Source: Eutreptiella sp. 'Long Island Sound 2002'
Taxonomy: Eukaryota; Euglenozoa; Euglenophyceae; Eutreptiales; Eutreptiaceae
Assembly: GCA_964036045.1 (NCBI GenBank)
Contig: OZ038384.1
Span: 61,973,355 to 62,037,354, forward strand
Length of the DNA: 64,000 bases
Reading direction: 5' to 3'
Made by a program: the position numbers and the translations under genes. Below the pieces are notes generated by a model. That model saw nothing but the letters and a program-made list of their open reading frames with translations, was not told the DNA's origin and searched no databases. Positions within the stretch are counted from its first letter, which is position 1. Every line of letters begins with the position of its first letter. Below, in pieces: positions 23,898 through 34,542 of the stretch.

Positions 23898-23923
23898 TGA
23901 GCGCGCGAGGCCTCGCGCACTGA
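23898..23923. repeat. Palindrome copy 3 (imperfect outer arms)
   Basis: Core GCGCGAGG|CCTCGCGC is perfect; the outer arms differ (TGAGCGC against GCACTGA). Confidence 0.85.
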
Positions 23924-24080
23924 TTGTTTCCGTGGGACAATGTTCTATGCCTTGTTATATCTTACCAACATGGTGTCGACACACACATACACCCGAAAAA
24001 TCAAATGTGTTTGTTTGTCTGGTACCGTACCTACAATTGTACGTGTTATTTCCATTCTGCAAATTCAATACATAACGTGA

Positions 24081-24110
24081 CCTGAGTGCGCGAGGCCTCG
24101 CGCACTCAGG
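24081..24110. repeat. Palindrome copy 4 (30 bp, perfect)
   Basis: CCTGAGTGCGCGAGG followed by its exact reverse complement. This is the longest perfect copy in the set. Confidence 0.9.
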
Positions 24111-24308
24111 GTGCCTAAATTTGTATTTTATTGTCACTTTACAGTATATGTGTTTCCCCTAACATGGGAAGTCCGACAGTCCTACACTTCCAATGCTCCG
24201 CGGGCAACACAGTCCTACTTATAATACCGTGTACCGAGCTGCGTATTTCCGCAAACGCCAGTCCTTACGGGTGTTTGGGTTTCGTGATAAACTCTAATTT
24301 GAACATCT

Positions 24309-24334
24309 TGAGTGCGCGAGGCCTCGCGCACTCA
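24309..24334. repeat. Palindrome copy 5 (26 bp, perfect)
   Basis: TGAGTGCGCGAGG with its exact reverse complement, as in copy 1. All five lie inside the TIR block and none was seen elsewhere in the window. Confidence 0.9.
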
Positions 24335-24689
24335 GAACGCCAGAGAAATGTAAAAAACGTCGCATTGAGGAGCGCGGAGTTGCACAACACTAAAAAAGCA
24401 ATTTATTTCCCTACGTCTAAAATCACGTTCATCAAACATCCAAAAAAATAGTTTTTTTGCCCTGTTGCGAACCGGTCTTTTTCTGCGCGTTCGGCGCGCA
24501 AAACAGGGTGCAGTTTGCGTGGGCTAAGGGCCTGGTAAAGTCACACCAGGGTCGCATGTTAAGAAGCCACTTTTGAAAGCGGACTTCGTGTTGGGTCTGA
24601 AACGAGCCCGTCTTTGTATCATGCAACTCACCGATGGTGAGCCGGCTCGGCTGAGGGAGCCTTGACCGGGCAATCCCCAAAGCCCGCAG

Positions 24690-25019
24690 AAAGGACTGAT
24701 ACGTTCAGGTGCATATACTTTAGATAACACACCTGAAAATGTCCTCCGAGATATCGCAACCCTCATAGATTCGGGATGCGAGGTATTGGCCGTGGAGGAG
24801 TGGGAATGTTTTGATGCAATACACTATACAAAACCTGAGCTTCCCATCCGCTTGGTTGGCGACGGCAAGAACAGATTGGCGGGCGGGAGCCAAGTAGTGA
24901 AATGCAGCATGACGGGAGGTATTTGACAGTGAAGTTTGTGCAAGTCACTGTCCATTTGGCCTCTGTTGCACCAAGAGTTATTCCGGGATACCCTTTTCTT
25001 GCCCATTAGCGCCTGACAC
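24690..25019 (+). pseudogene. Element A aspartic protease, frameshifted
   Basis: In the first frame: ENVLRDIATLIDSGCEVLAV with the catalytic DSG at 24768-24776, then PIRLVGDGKNRLAGG, ending at a TGA at 24924. In the shifted frame: LTVKFVQVTVHLASV and VIPGYPFLA (the position of the family's ILGxDFL strand), ending at a TAG at 25006. Retroelement protease matures Gag-Pol. The DSG and the C-terminal strand are seen directly; the join needs a one-base shift near 24920. It lies just downstream of the TIR block. Confidence 0.7.
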
Positions 25020-25036
25020 TGAGTCCCGCATGATGT

Positions 25037-25900
25037 TTGCTCGTGTGTGATGACGTCTTGCACGAGGAGCACATACCAGATGTGCCCTCAGCGGATGTTG
25101 ACAACCAGCACTCAGGTGTGGAGCCTGAAGTGCAGAATCTGATGGATCAGGATCAGTTGGCTGATTCCCATCCCATTTCTCAGGTCCAGGATCAGGATCA
25201 GTTGACTGAATCTAGTACCATTTTTCAGGTCCATGAGGTGTCAAATACATCCCATTTACAGAGTCAGGATCCGGATATAAACAGTGATGATGCGGACCAG
25301 AGTGGGCCACAACCCAAGAGGGATCCCACGCCTGACGCAGTCATGGTATCACCCCAGAGAAACCAGGGTACGTCCCCTGATCTGGCTGAATGGGAACCAT
25401 TGGTGACCCCAGAGCCAAGTACCTGTGGAGGGGAAGAAAAGGCTTGGGATTACTACATAGATCTAGCCGCAGTGCTGGACTATCCAGAGAAACATCACAC
25501 CAGGACGGAAGATGGCGATGATCCCTCTTCGGATGGACCGCGACGAAGGGTCGTTGGTCTTGGACCCACCCCTGGGATTTATGGGAAACTTCGCTATTTG
25601 TGTGATTCTCAGGGCCGTATGGAGATGTCGGTTGATTATGTGGGTCCAGACTCACTAAGCTGCCAGCGGCATGTACCTCAACGGCACCCCCCCGATGTGG
25701 CGGTGGATACACGGGATGACTCCAAGGACCTACCCTGTGACATCCTCGTTTGGTCACCAGTTTTTGACGGTAGTGAAAATATGGACGTTCAGGGCAATGA
25801 AGCCCATATTGTTTCCAGGAAACCAGCCCGACGCGCTAAGGGAAAGGTCCTGAGGACTCGCAACCGCAAGGGCGGATCCAGATATGTGAGATCCAACTGA
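25037..25900 (+). CDS. Element A pol linker ORF, acidic, function unknown
   Basis: About 287 open codons following the protease after another shift. The N-terminal half is acidic and Gln/Ser-rich with a repeated DQDQL motif (LMDQDQLADS, VQDQDQLTES). The middle has AWDYYIDLAAVLDYPE. The C-terminus is basic (KPARRAKGKVLRTRNRKGG). No known domain recognised. It probably forms the spacer between protease and RT in the polyprotein, much longer than usual. The same ORF in the right copy of the duplication has a TAG and a frameshift, so this copy is the better preserved one. The true start is unclear, because the frame may be entered from the protease. Confidence 0.45.
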   Translation: MLVCDDVLHEEHIPDVPSADVDNQHSGVEPEVQNLMDQDQLADSHPISQVQDQDQLTESSTIFQVHEVSNTSHLQSQDPDINSDDADQSGPQPKRDPTPDAVMVSPQRNQGTSPDLAEWEPLVTPEPSTCGGEEKAWDYYIDLAAVLDYPEKHHTRTEDGDDPSSDGPRRRVVGLGPTPGIYGKLRYLCDSQGRMEMSVDYVGPDSLSCQRHVPQRHPPDVAVDTRDDSKDLPCDILVWSPVFDGSENMDVQGNEAHIVSRKPARRAKGKVLRTRNRKGGSRYVRSN

Positions 25901-26454
25901 GAATCTTGTATCCCAACCCCAAAAATGGTATCAAAAGGTCTGCGCTCGGGCCGGGGAAGCGTTTCGGCCCGAGCTGAACCCTTTGCCCAAGTTTCAGGGA
26001 GACCATGCTTCCAAACCGAATCCGTCGTCCACCTCCAGTAGGCGACAGCAGAAAAAGCGTAATGGAATGCTGACCAGTGACGAAAACGGTCGCCCCATGG
26101 GTTATTTTGTACCCTGGAGTGACCACACGCTGTTTCTGCATCACAAGGAGTCCGGGATTGCCTCTATAGCCAAAAAATGCTGATGGGATGGCGCAAGGGG
26201 AGTAATAATTGTCCCGGTCAGAACCAAAGAAACTTGGATCTGGTGATTAGGGGAAGTTACCGTCAATTGGTGGGACCTGCCCCGGGATAAACCAATTTTT
26301 CAGGATGTCCATGGGCGACAACATATGCAGGAGCCTGATACTCAGTATCGGGCCATAGCCTTCGACTGTTTGGGTGACCAACAGGAAGGCGTGAGTTGTA
26401 CCGCCTTGAAGCGCCGTCCAAGGTATAATCTGGACTCTGAGGGAAGGTTTGACA
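25901..26454 (+). pseudogene. Element A pol, pre-RT segment, truncated by E1
   Basis: The coding frame continues after the TGA at 25898 in shifted frames: KRNGMLTSDENGRPMGYFVP, then QYRAIAFDCLGDQQEG and RPRYNLDSEG. It is cut at about 26454 by the E1 insertion. The same residues continue into RT in the right copy from 34413. Confidence 0.6.
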
Positions 26455-26744
26455 AGGCACCCGTGGCGCGATCGCAGCAGACGAAAAATAAAATGCCAAG
26501 AAAACGATGCACCGCCAGAAAAAATAAAGCGAAAAATCGTCTTTTCTGACCTCAGAAACCCCCCCAAAAATTTTACGCCGCTGTTTGGCGAGGTCGCAAA
26601 ATTTAGGACACTCACAAAAAAAAGACGAACAAAAGAGTCGCGACGGCGAAGAAGCTGAGCGTTGCTTGCCCCAAACCACCTAGCAAAGTGCGTGCCCTAG
26701 GAGCTAGAGACTTGAGCGCGCCCCAAAACAAACCACACATAAAC

Positions 26745-26788
26745 AACAACAACGCCACCGGCCGCCGAAAAACAAGTATGTTATATGC
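26745..26788 (+). repeat. 44-bp direct repeat in E1, copy 1
   Basis: An essentially identical segment (ACAACAACGCCACCGGCCGC, then AAGTATGTTATATGCC) recurs at 27015-27058, 270 bp away. Shorter versions of AACAAGTATGTTxCAT recur near 26853, 26978 and 28100. The stretch 26455-28200 has no convincing gene. Confidence 0.8.
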
Positions 26789-28219
26789 CGCGCAACGTTA
26801 AAAAACGACGTAACAAGCACAACACGGTAAGAGGTAGACAAGGAGAGAACAAGTATGTAACAAACCGCACCACGGTGGAGATATACCGCAAGTATGAGAC
26901 CAAGCATTGCAAGCCCACTTGCATAGGGAGTACGACGGCGCCGTAACACGCGAAGGTGATCAAAGAAGAAGCCGCACAAGTATGTTGCATGTCTTGCATG
27001 CAACACACACAAGCAACAACAACGCCACCGGCCGCCGAAAAACAAGTATGTTATATGCCACGCCATGCATATCGCCATAACGCATAACGCCATGCATAAC
27101 GCCGAAACAAACACAATACACAAGGACGGCAAGGGGACAAGTGTACGGCATAGACCGCGCCATAGTGGCATGCTACGCTACGCAACGAACACGAGATAAT
27201 AATGGCAACCGCGCCAACAAAAGTAAAAGGTGACCACGAGGCGTAACCGAGACGTGCCCACCCCCCCCCCCCCCGCACGCCCGCTTACGTAGGAGGCGAA
27301 AGGGAGCGAAAGGTATGCCCGCCCGTGCATACCGCCGCACGTGCAACAAGACAACCACCGCCGCGAGCAAGCAAAATGGTATGGAGGAATACGGAGGACG
27401 CCAAGCATGACAGGCGGGACATGCGTGGGGAACCACACACAACCACGAGAAAGGACAACACGCAAGTGCAAAAACACAACAAACATGCGTGCCGCACCCA
27501 CACCCACCAGCTTGCATAGGGAACAAAAGGTATGCCGCCGCATGCAAACGAGTAGTAGGCAAGGGGGGAGCCACACACCGCCACCAAGAGCGTATGTTAC
27601 CATGTCGTGCCGCGCCGCCAACCGCCCGGCCCGCGCCACCAACCGAGACGGGAAAAAACAAATGGCCTTCGGCCAGGGAGTAGTTGTCACGGGGGGCTAA
27701 CGGTCCTGCCCTGCGGTGCAATGCGGGGCAACCGTGACAACTGCTCTTACAGCACAACCACCCTTTTTGTTGCGCTAATTAGAACATACACACTTATGCA
27801 TAGCGTCGTGTGCCGCATTCGGACATACACACGTTGCCACGCTTCCTCGTGCATGCACCCACCTTCCCTTCTCTTCACAGGTTCAAAGGAGAAGTGTGTG
27901 CTCGTGTTTGCGTCGCTTGTGCGTTAAAGTAGGGTTGTCTTAGACGCTTAGGCTTGTTTTGCGTCGTGCCGTCGTCTCTCATTCGCCATTCCCTAAATGT
28001 CACGCCGCGCACACGGGAAGGTCAACGAACACCGAAGAGGGAGCACAACGCCGCCGTGACGCACGGAACACGCAAAAAAGTGGGTGAGATAAGTATGTTA
28101 CACCCACGCACGGAGCACAACGGCGACACACTAAGATTGTGGGAAAAAAAACAAGTGTGTTGCATGTCACGCCGCGCACGCAAGACGGACAACGAACAAA
28201 GGTGGCGGCCAAAGAGCCG

Positions 28220-31200
28220 ATGGCCAGGAGTGGCCAGGACCGCGCACCACCAACGGCAGCGAAACCCAGCCAGGAGTGGCGGGGAGTAGCACACAGGAAC
28301 CTCCGCCAGGAGTGGCGAGGGACCAGCCACACCACACACCAGCCACAACCCCACCAACACACCACCGCCGCACACCAAACACCACCGCCGCCAGCGGACC
28401 GCAGCCAGGAGTGCCGGGGAACCGCAGCCGGGACCCTCAGCCAGGAGTGGCGAGGAACGCCCACCACCACCGGCACCGAAACCCAGCCAGGAGTGGCGGG
28501 GAGTAGCACACAGGAACCTCCGCCAGGAGTGGCGAGGGACCAACCACACCCCACACCAGCCACACCCCCACCAACACACCACCCCCACACACCACACACC
28601 ACACACCACCGCCGCGGGCGTACCCCAGCCAGGAGTGGAGGGGAACCGCGCCCGGGACCCACAGCCCGGAGTGGCGAGGACCGCGCACCACAACCGGCAG
28701 CGAAACCCAGCCGGGAGTGGCGGGGAGTAGCACACAGGAACCTCCGCCAGGAGTGGCGAGGGACCAACCACACCACACACCAGCCACAACCCCACCAACA
28801 CACCACCGCCGCACACCACACACCACACACCACACACCACCGCCGACAGCGAAACCCGGCCAGGAGTGGCGGGGAACCGAGCCCGGGACCCCCAGCCAGG
28901 AGTGGCGAGGAACGCCCACCACCACCGGCAGCGAAACCCAGCCAGGAGTGGCGGGGAGTAGCACACAGGAACTTCCGCCAGGAGTGGCGAGGGACCAACC
29001 ACACCACACACCAGCCACAATCCCACCAACACGCCACCGCCGCACACCACACACCACACACCACCGCCGCCAGCGGACCCCAGCCAGGAGTGGCGGGGAA
29101 CCGCGCCCGGGACCCTCAACCAGGAGTGGCGAGGACCGCGCACCACCACCGGCAGCGAAACCCAGCCAGGAGTGGCGGGGAGTAGCACACAGGAACCTGC
29201 GCCAGGAGTGGCCAGGGACCAACCAAACCACACACCAGCCACAACTCCACCAACACACCACCGCCGCACACCACACACCACACACCACACACCACCGCCG
29301 ACAGCGAAACCCGGCCAGGAGTGGCGGGGAACCGCGCCCGGGACCCTCAGCCAGGAGTAGCGAGGAACGCCCACCACCACCGGCAGCGAAACCCAGCCAG
29401 GAGTGGCGGGGCGTAGCACACAGGAACCTCCGCCAGGAGTGGCGAGGGACCAACCACACCACACACCAGCCACAACCCCACCAACACACCACCGCCACAC
29501 ACCACACACCACACACCACCGCTGCCAGCGGACCCCAGCCAGGAGTGGCGGGGAACCGCGCCCGGGCCCCTCAACCAGGAGTGGCGAGGACCGCGCACCA
29601 CCACCGGCAGCGAAACCCAGCCAGGAGTGGCGGGGGGTAGCACACAGGAACCTGCGCCAGGAGTGGCCAGGGACCAACCAAACCACACACCAGCCACAAC
29701 CCCACCAACACACCACCGCCGCACACCACACACCACACACCACACACCACACACCACCCCCGACAGCGAAACCCAGCCAGGAGTGGAGGGGAACCGCGCC
29801 CGGGACCCTCCGCCAGGAGTGGCGAGGAACGCCCACCACCACCGGCAGCGAAACCCAGCCAGGAGTGGCGGGGAGTAGCACACAGGAACCTCCGCCAGGA
29901 GTGGCGAGGGACCAACCACACCCCACACCAGCCACACCCCCACCAACACACCACCCCCACACACCACACACCACCGCCGCCAGCGGACCCCAGCCAGGAG
30001 TGGCGGGGAACCGCACCTGGGACCCTCAGCCAGGAGTGGCCAGGAGCGCCCACCACCGCGGACAGCGAAACCCAGCCAGGAGTGGCGAGGACCGCGCACC
30101 ACCACCGGCAGCGAAACCCAGCGAGGAGTGGCGGGGAGTAGCACACAGGAACCCCCGCCAGGAGTGGCGAGGGACCAACCACAACGCACACCAGTAACAA
30201 TCCCACCAACACACCACCGCCGCACACCACACACCACCGCCGCCAGCGGACCCCAGCCAGGAGTGGCGGGGAACCGCACCCGGGATGCTCAGCCAGGAGT
30301 GGCGAGGAACGCCCACCACCACCCGCAGCGAAACCCAGCCAGGAGTGGCGGGGAGTAGCATACAGGAACCTCCGCCAGGAGTGGCGAGGGACCAACCACA
30401 CCACACACCAGCCACAACCCCACCAACACACCACCGCCACACACCACACACCACACACCACACACCACCGCTGCCAGCGGACCCCAGCCAGGAGTGGCGG
30501 GGAACCGCGCCCGGGACCCTCAGCCAGGAGTGGCGAGATCCGCGCACCACCACCGGCAGCGAAACCCAGCCAGGAGTGGCGGGGAGTAGCACACAGGAAC
30601 CTCCGCCAGGAGTGGCAAGGGACCAACCACACCACACACCAGCCACAACCCAACCAGCACACCACCGCCGCACACCACACACCACCGCCGACAGCAAAAC
30701 CCAGCCAGGAGTGGCGAGGAACCGCGCCCGGGACCCTCCGCCAGGAGTGGCGAGGAACGCCCACCACCACCGGCAGCGAAACCCAGCCAGGAGTGGCGGG
30801 GAGTAGCACACAGGAACCTCCGCCAGGAGTGGCGAGGGACCATCACACCACACACCAGCCACAACCCCACCAACACACCACCGCCGCAAACCACACACCA
30901 CACACCACACACCACACACCACCGCCGACAGCGAAACCCAGCCAGGAGTGGCGAGGAACCGCGCCCGGGACCCTCCGCCAGGAGTGGCGAGGAACGCCCA
31001 CCACCACCGGCAGCGAAACCCAGCCAGGAGTGGCGGGGTGTAGCACACAGGAACCTCCGCCAGGAGTGGCGAGGGACCAACCACATGACACACCAGCCAC
31101 AACCCCACCAACACACCACCGCCCGCACACCACACACCACCGCCGCCAGCGGACCCCAGCCAGGAGTGGCGGGGAACCGCACCGGGGACCCTCAGCCAGG

Positions 31201-31320
31201 AGTGGCGAGGAGCGCCCACCACCACCGGCAGCGAAACCGAGCCACGAGTGGCGGGGAGTAGCAAACAGGAACCTTTCCCAGAAGTGGCGAGGGACCAACC
31301 GCACCACACACTGGCCACAG
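28220..31320 (+). repeat. Higher-order minisatellite, ~220-235 bp units
   Basis: The marker GGGGAGTAGCACACAGGAAC recurs about every 217-237 bp (one interval ~263), near 28281, 28500, 28724, 28955, 29188, 29409, 29635, 29872, 30135, 30352, 30583, 30804, 31035 and 31256. Within each unit the 17-bp motif AGCCAGGAGTGGCGRGG occurs about four times, separated by CACCACACACC-rich spacers of variable length. Very long open frames on both strands (to 664 codons on the minus strand) arise from the repeat itself and are not taken as genes. Confidence 0.92.
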
Positions 31321-32487
31321 TGCGTGCGCCAGCCCAGGGAAGGCAGAGGGAGGAACAGGCAGCCCCCCCCCCCAAAAAAAAACAGGGGGGGGGGCGCAAA
31401 AACAGCTTACAGCCACCAAACCGCCCGCCAACAGCACAAAAGGCGGCCAAACCCCCCAACCAGAAGGCACCGAAGACGGGACCCCCAAAGAGGCACAGGG
31501 GGACCACCCAGCCAAAACCGGCAACACCAAGCCAGGAACAGCGGCCCACCGGGAAAAGGGGCACCGAAACATGCAGACACACACCACGAAAAAAAAAAAA
31601 AGCCAGCAGCGCAGCCCGAAAGAAAGGGGATAGGGGGACAGACCACAAGGCCCGGGACAGGGACACCCGGCAACCAACAGCACAAAGCCACAAAAAAAAA
31701 AGCGCAAAAAACACACCCCGAGAACCCAGCCAAGAAGGGCGGGGCACAGCCGAGACTCGGGGCCAGCACGCACGCCCACACCACACACCGCAACCGGAAA
31801 CGGCGGGAGGCAAGTGAAACACGCACGAAACCACACACGTCCCATAAGCAAGCCGAAACCTAAGCCCAACCACAAACACCACAAACAGCCGGCAAAAGAG
31901 AGACAACACCACAAACCGTGCCCAAACACACCCACCCGAGACCCCAGCCAGGACTGGCAGGGGTTAACGAAACCCACACCCAACCGCAACCCGGACCCAA
32001 ACACAAACGCAAGCCAACAGTAGGAAACCCAGTGCCCACAGCCCGGGCACTGAGGCAGCCCGTGCCATGCAGGTGACCCGGCCAAACGAGATCCGGAGAC
32101 CGGGGGAAAGGCTGCATCCTAAGGCCTGCGCTGCTTTGGGACTCGAGGCGGAGCGTGCGACACCCAAGCGCCTCGGAACCCTAGTACGAAGAACTTGCAT
32201 GCATGCCCTGGGAACGGGACACGCCAGGAAGTCCGGTGAACCTCTAGGGTTCGGCCCAAAGGAGGGGACGTGCGCAAGCACGGGGGCACACCCTCTCGGC
32301 GAGACAAGCACGTCACGCCGGCGGCGATCAGCCCTCCCGGTGTTGCCCGGGGCCGCTTTGTTGGGGGCCAACAGTCAGGTCTAGCGGGATGTAAGCCGCC
32401 TCCCCTCTTCACGCGCGGAGCCTCTTCCTGTTCGTCACAGGGGCGACGCCAGGGGGAACCAAGGGGCGCCTCTCCACGACGGAGTGC
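31321..32487 (+). repeat. E-family 3' module, copy in E1
   Basis: Starts TGCGTGCGCCAGCCCAGGGA and is homologous to 56918-58390. The first ~65 bp and the last ~550 bp are well conserved (GCCATGCAGGTGACCC, CTGCGCTGCTTTGGGACTCG, TTTGTTGGGGGCCA); the middle is low-complexity and diverged. Degenerate single units of CAGCCAGGACTGGCAGGGG appear here, the likely seeds of the minisatellite. Confidence 0.8.
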
Positions 32488-32502
32488 ACCTACCTACCTA
32501 CC
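32488..32502 (+). repeat. (ACCT)n tail of E1
   Basis: ACCTACCTACCTACC directly before element A resumes. The same tail ends E2. Confidence 0.8.
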
Positions 32503-34542
32503 TCTAAAATAGCGTTCATCAAACATCCAAAAAAATAGTTTTTTTGCCCTGTTGCGAACCGGTCTTTTTCTGCGCGTTCGGCGCGCAAAACAGGGTGCAG
32601 TTTGCGTGGGCTAAGGGCCTGGTAAAGTCACACCAGGGTCGCATGTTAAGAAGCCACTTTTGAAAGCGGACTTCGTGTTGGGTCTGAAACGAGCCCGTCT
32701 TTGTATCATGCAACTCACCGATGGTGAGCCGGTTCGGCTGAGGGAGCCTTGACCGGGCAATCCCCAAAGCCCGCAGAAAGGACTGATACGTTCAGGTGCA
32801 TATACTTTAGATAACACACCTGAAAATGTCCTCCGAGATATCGCAACCCTCATAGATTCGGGATGCGAGGTATTGGCCGTGGAGGGGTGGGAATGTTTTG
32901 ATGCAATACACTATACAAAACCTGAGCTTCCCATCCGCTTGGTTGGCGACGGCAAGAACAGATTGGCGGGCGGGAGCCAAGTAGTGAAATGCAGCATGAC
33001 GGGAGGTATTTGACAGTGAGGTGTGTGCAAGTCACTGTCCTTTTGGCCTCTGTTGCACCAAGAGTTATTCCGGGATACCCTTTTCTTGCCCATTAGCGCC
33101 TGACACTGAGTCCCGCATGAGGTTTGCTCGTGTGTGATGACGTCTTGCACGAGGAGCACATACCAGATGTGCCCTCAGCGGATGTTGACAACCAGCACTC
33201 AGGTGTGGAGCCTGAAGTGCAGAACCTGATGGATCAGGATCAGTTGGCTGATTCCCATCCCATTTCTCAGGTCTAGGATCAGGATCAGTTGACTGAATCT
33301 AGTACCATTTTTCAGGTCCATGAGGTGTCAAATACATCCCATTTACAGAGTCAGGATCCGGATATGAACAGTGATGATGCGGACCAGAGTGGGCCACAAC
33401 CCAAGAGGGATCCCACGCCTGACGCAGTCATGGTATCACCCCAGAGAAACCAGGGTACGTCCCCTGATCTGGCTGAATGGGAACCATTGGTGACCCCAGA
33501 GCCAAGTACCTGTGGAGGGGAAGAAAAGGCTTGGGATTACTACATAGATCTAGCCGCAGTGCTGGACTATCCAGAGGAACATCACACCAGGACGGAAGAT
33601 GGCGATGATCCCTCTTCGGATGGACCCGTGACGAAGGGTCGTTGGTCTTGGACCCACCCCTGGGATTTATGGGAAACTTCGCTATTTGTGTGATTCTCAG
33701 GGCCGTATGGAGATGTCGGTTGATTATGTGGGTCCAAACCCACTAAGCTGCCAGCGGCATGTACCTCAACGGCACCCCCCGGATGTGGCGGTGGATACAC
33801 GGGATGACTCCAAGCACCTACCCTGTGACATCCTCGTTTGGTCACCAGTTTTTGACGGTAGTGAAAATATGGACGTTCAGGGCAATGAGGCCCATATTGT
33901 TTCCAGGAAACCAGCCCGACGCGCTAAGGGAAAGGTCCTGAGGATTCGCAACCGCAAGGGCGGATCCAGATATGTGAGATCCAACTGAGAATCTTGTATC
34001 GTAACCCCAACAATGGTATCAAAAGGTCTGCGCTCGGGCCGGGGAAGCGTTTCGGCCCGAGCTGAACCCTTTGCCCAAGTTTCAGGGAGACCATGCTTCC
34101 AAACCGAATCCGTCGTCGACCTCCAGTAGGCGACAGCAGAAAAAGCGTAATGGAATGCTGACCAGTGACGAAAACGGTCGCCCCATGGGTTATTTTGTAC
34201 CCTGGAGTGACCACACGCTGTTTCTGCATCACAAGGAGTCCGGGATTGCCTCTATAGCCAAAAAATGCTGATGGGATGGCGCAAGGGGAGTAATAATTGT
34301 CCCGGTCAGAACCAAGAAAACTTGGATCTGGTGATTAGGGGAAGTTACCGTCAATTGGTGGGACCTGCCCCGGGATAAACCAATTTTTCAGGATGTCCAT
34401 GGGCGACAACATATGCAGGAGCCTGATACTCAGTATCGGGCCATAGCTTTCGACTGTTTGGGTGACCAACAGGAAGGCGTGAGTTGTACCGCCTTGAAGC
34501 GCCGTCCCAGGTATAATCTGGACTCTGAGGGAGGGTTTGACA
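32503..34542 (+). repeat. 2.04-kb direct duplication, right copy
   Basis: Near-identical to 24416-26454 and continuous with the rest of A's pol downstream. It contains a second right-hand TIR (32527-32620), a second protease (32777-33106, DSG near 32855) and a second linker ORF. The linker ORF is damaged by a TAG at 33274 (CAG in the left copy) and a 1-bp insertion near 33627. Confidence 0.92.

Larger units (their letters stand above)
22742..24532. mobile_element. TIR-bounded cargo block between gag and protease
   Basis: The left end (22742-22825) and right end (24440-24532) are inverted copies. The outer 27 of 28 bases match (GGCC-CTTAGCCCACGCAAAC on both), and similarity continues more loosely to AAAAACTATTT-x-TTTTGG. 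The left end is 10 bp after the gag stop and the right end lies before the protease frame. The inside carries five copies of a long palindrome and a minus-strand ORF, but no transposase. No target duplication is visible. It could be a non-autonomous DNA transposon, or an inverted duplication formed inside the retroelement. The right end is repeated at 32527-32620 within the large duplication. Confidence 0.55.
24416..26454 (+). repeat. 2.04-kb direct duplication, left copy
   Basis: Matches 32503-34542 almost base for base (about 20 differences by eye, roughly 1%, and one 1-bp indel). It runs from inside the right TIR through protease and linker into the start of the RT polyprotein. The left copy stops where E1 starts; the right copy begins where E1 ends. 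Confidence 0.92.
26455..32502 (+). mobile_element. E1: minisatellite-filled insertion ending in (ACCT)n
   Basis: About 6 kb inserted in A's pol. It opens ACCCGTGGCGCGATCG, holds AT-poor low-complexity sequence, a 13-14 copy higher-order repeat (28220-31320) and a 3' module (31321-32487) shared with E2, and ends in ACCTACCTACCTACC. After the tail, A resumes about 2 kb upstream of the point of interruption. A short tandem-repeat tail at the 3' end is typical of target-primed (LINE or SINE-like) elements. No RT is present. Plus orientation is inferred from the tail. Confidence 0.6.

Noticed and set aside
28220-31320. CRISPR-like array from regularly spaced 17-bp repeats
   Set aside because: Spacers are themselves repeated, no cas genes are present and the context is eukaryotic; it is a higher-order minisatellite.
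28022-31912. Very long minus-strand ORFs (664, 628, 412 codons) through the E1 array
   Set aside because: They are produced by the minisatellite: several frames on both strands are open at once, the peptide is a permutation of the repeat unit, and no domain is present.
32488-32502. ACCTACCTACCTACC as telomeric repeat or chromosome end
   Set aside because: Only three to four units, sitting inside element A at both E ends; better read as an element tail.
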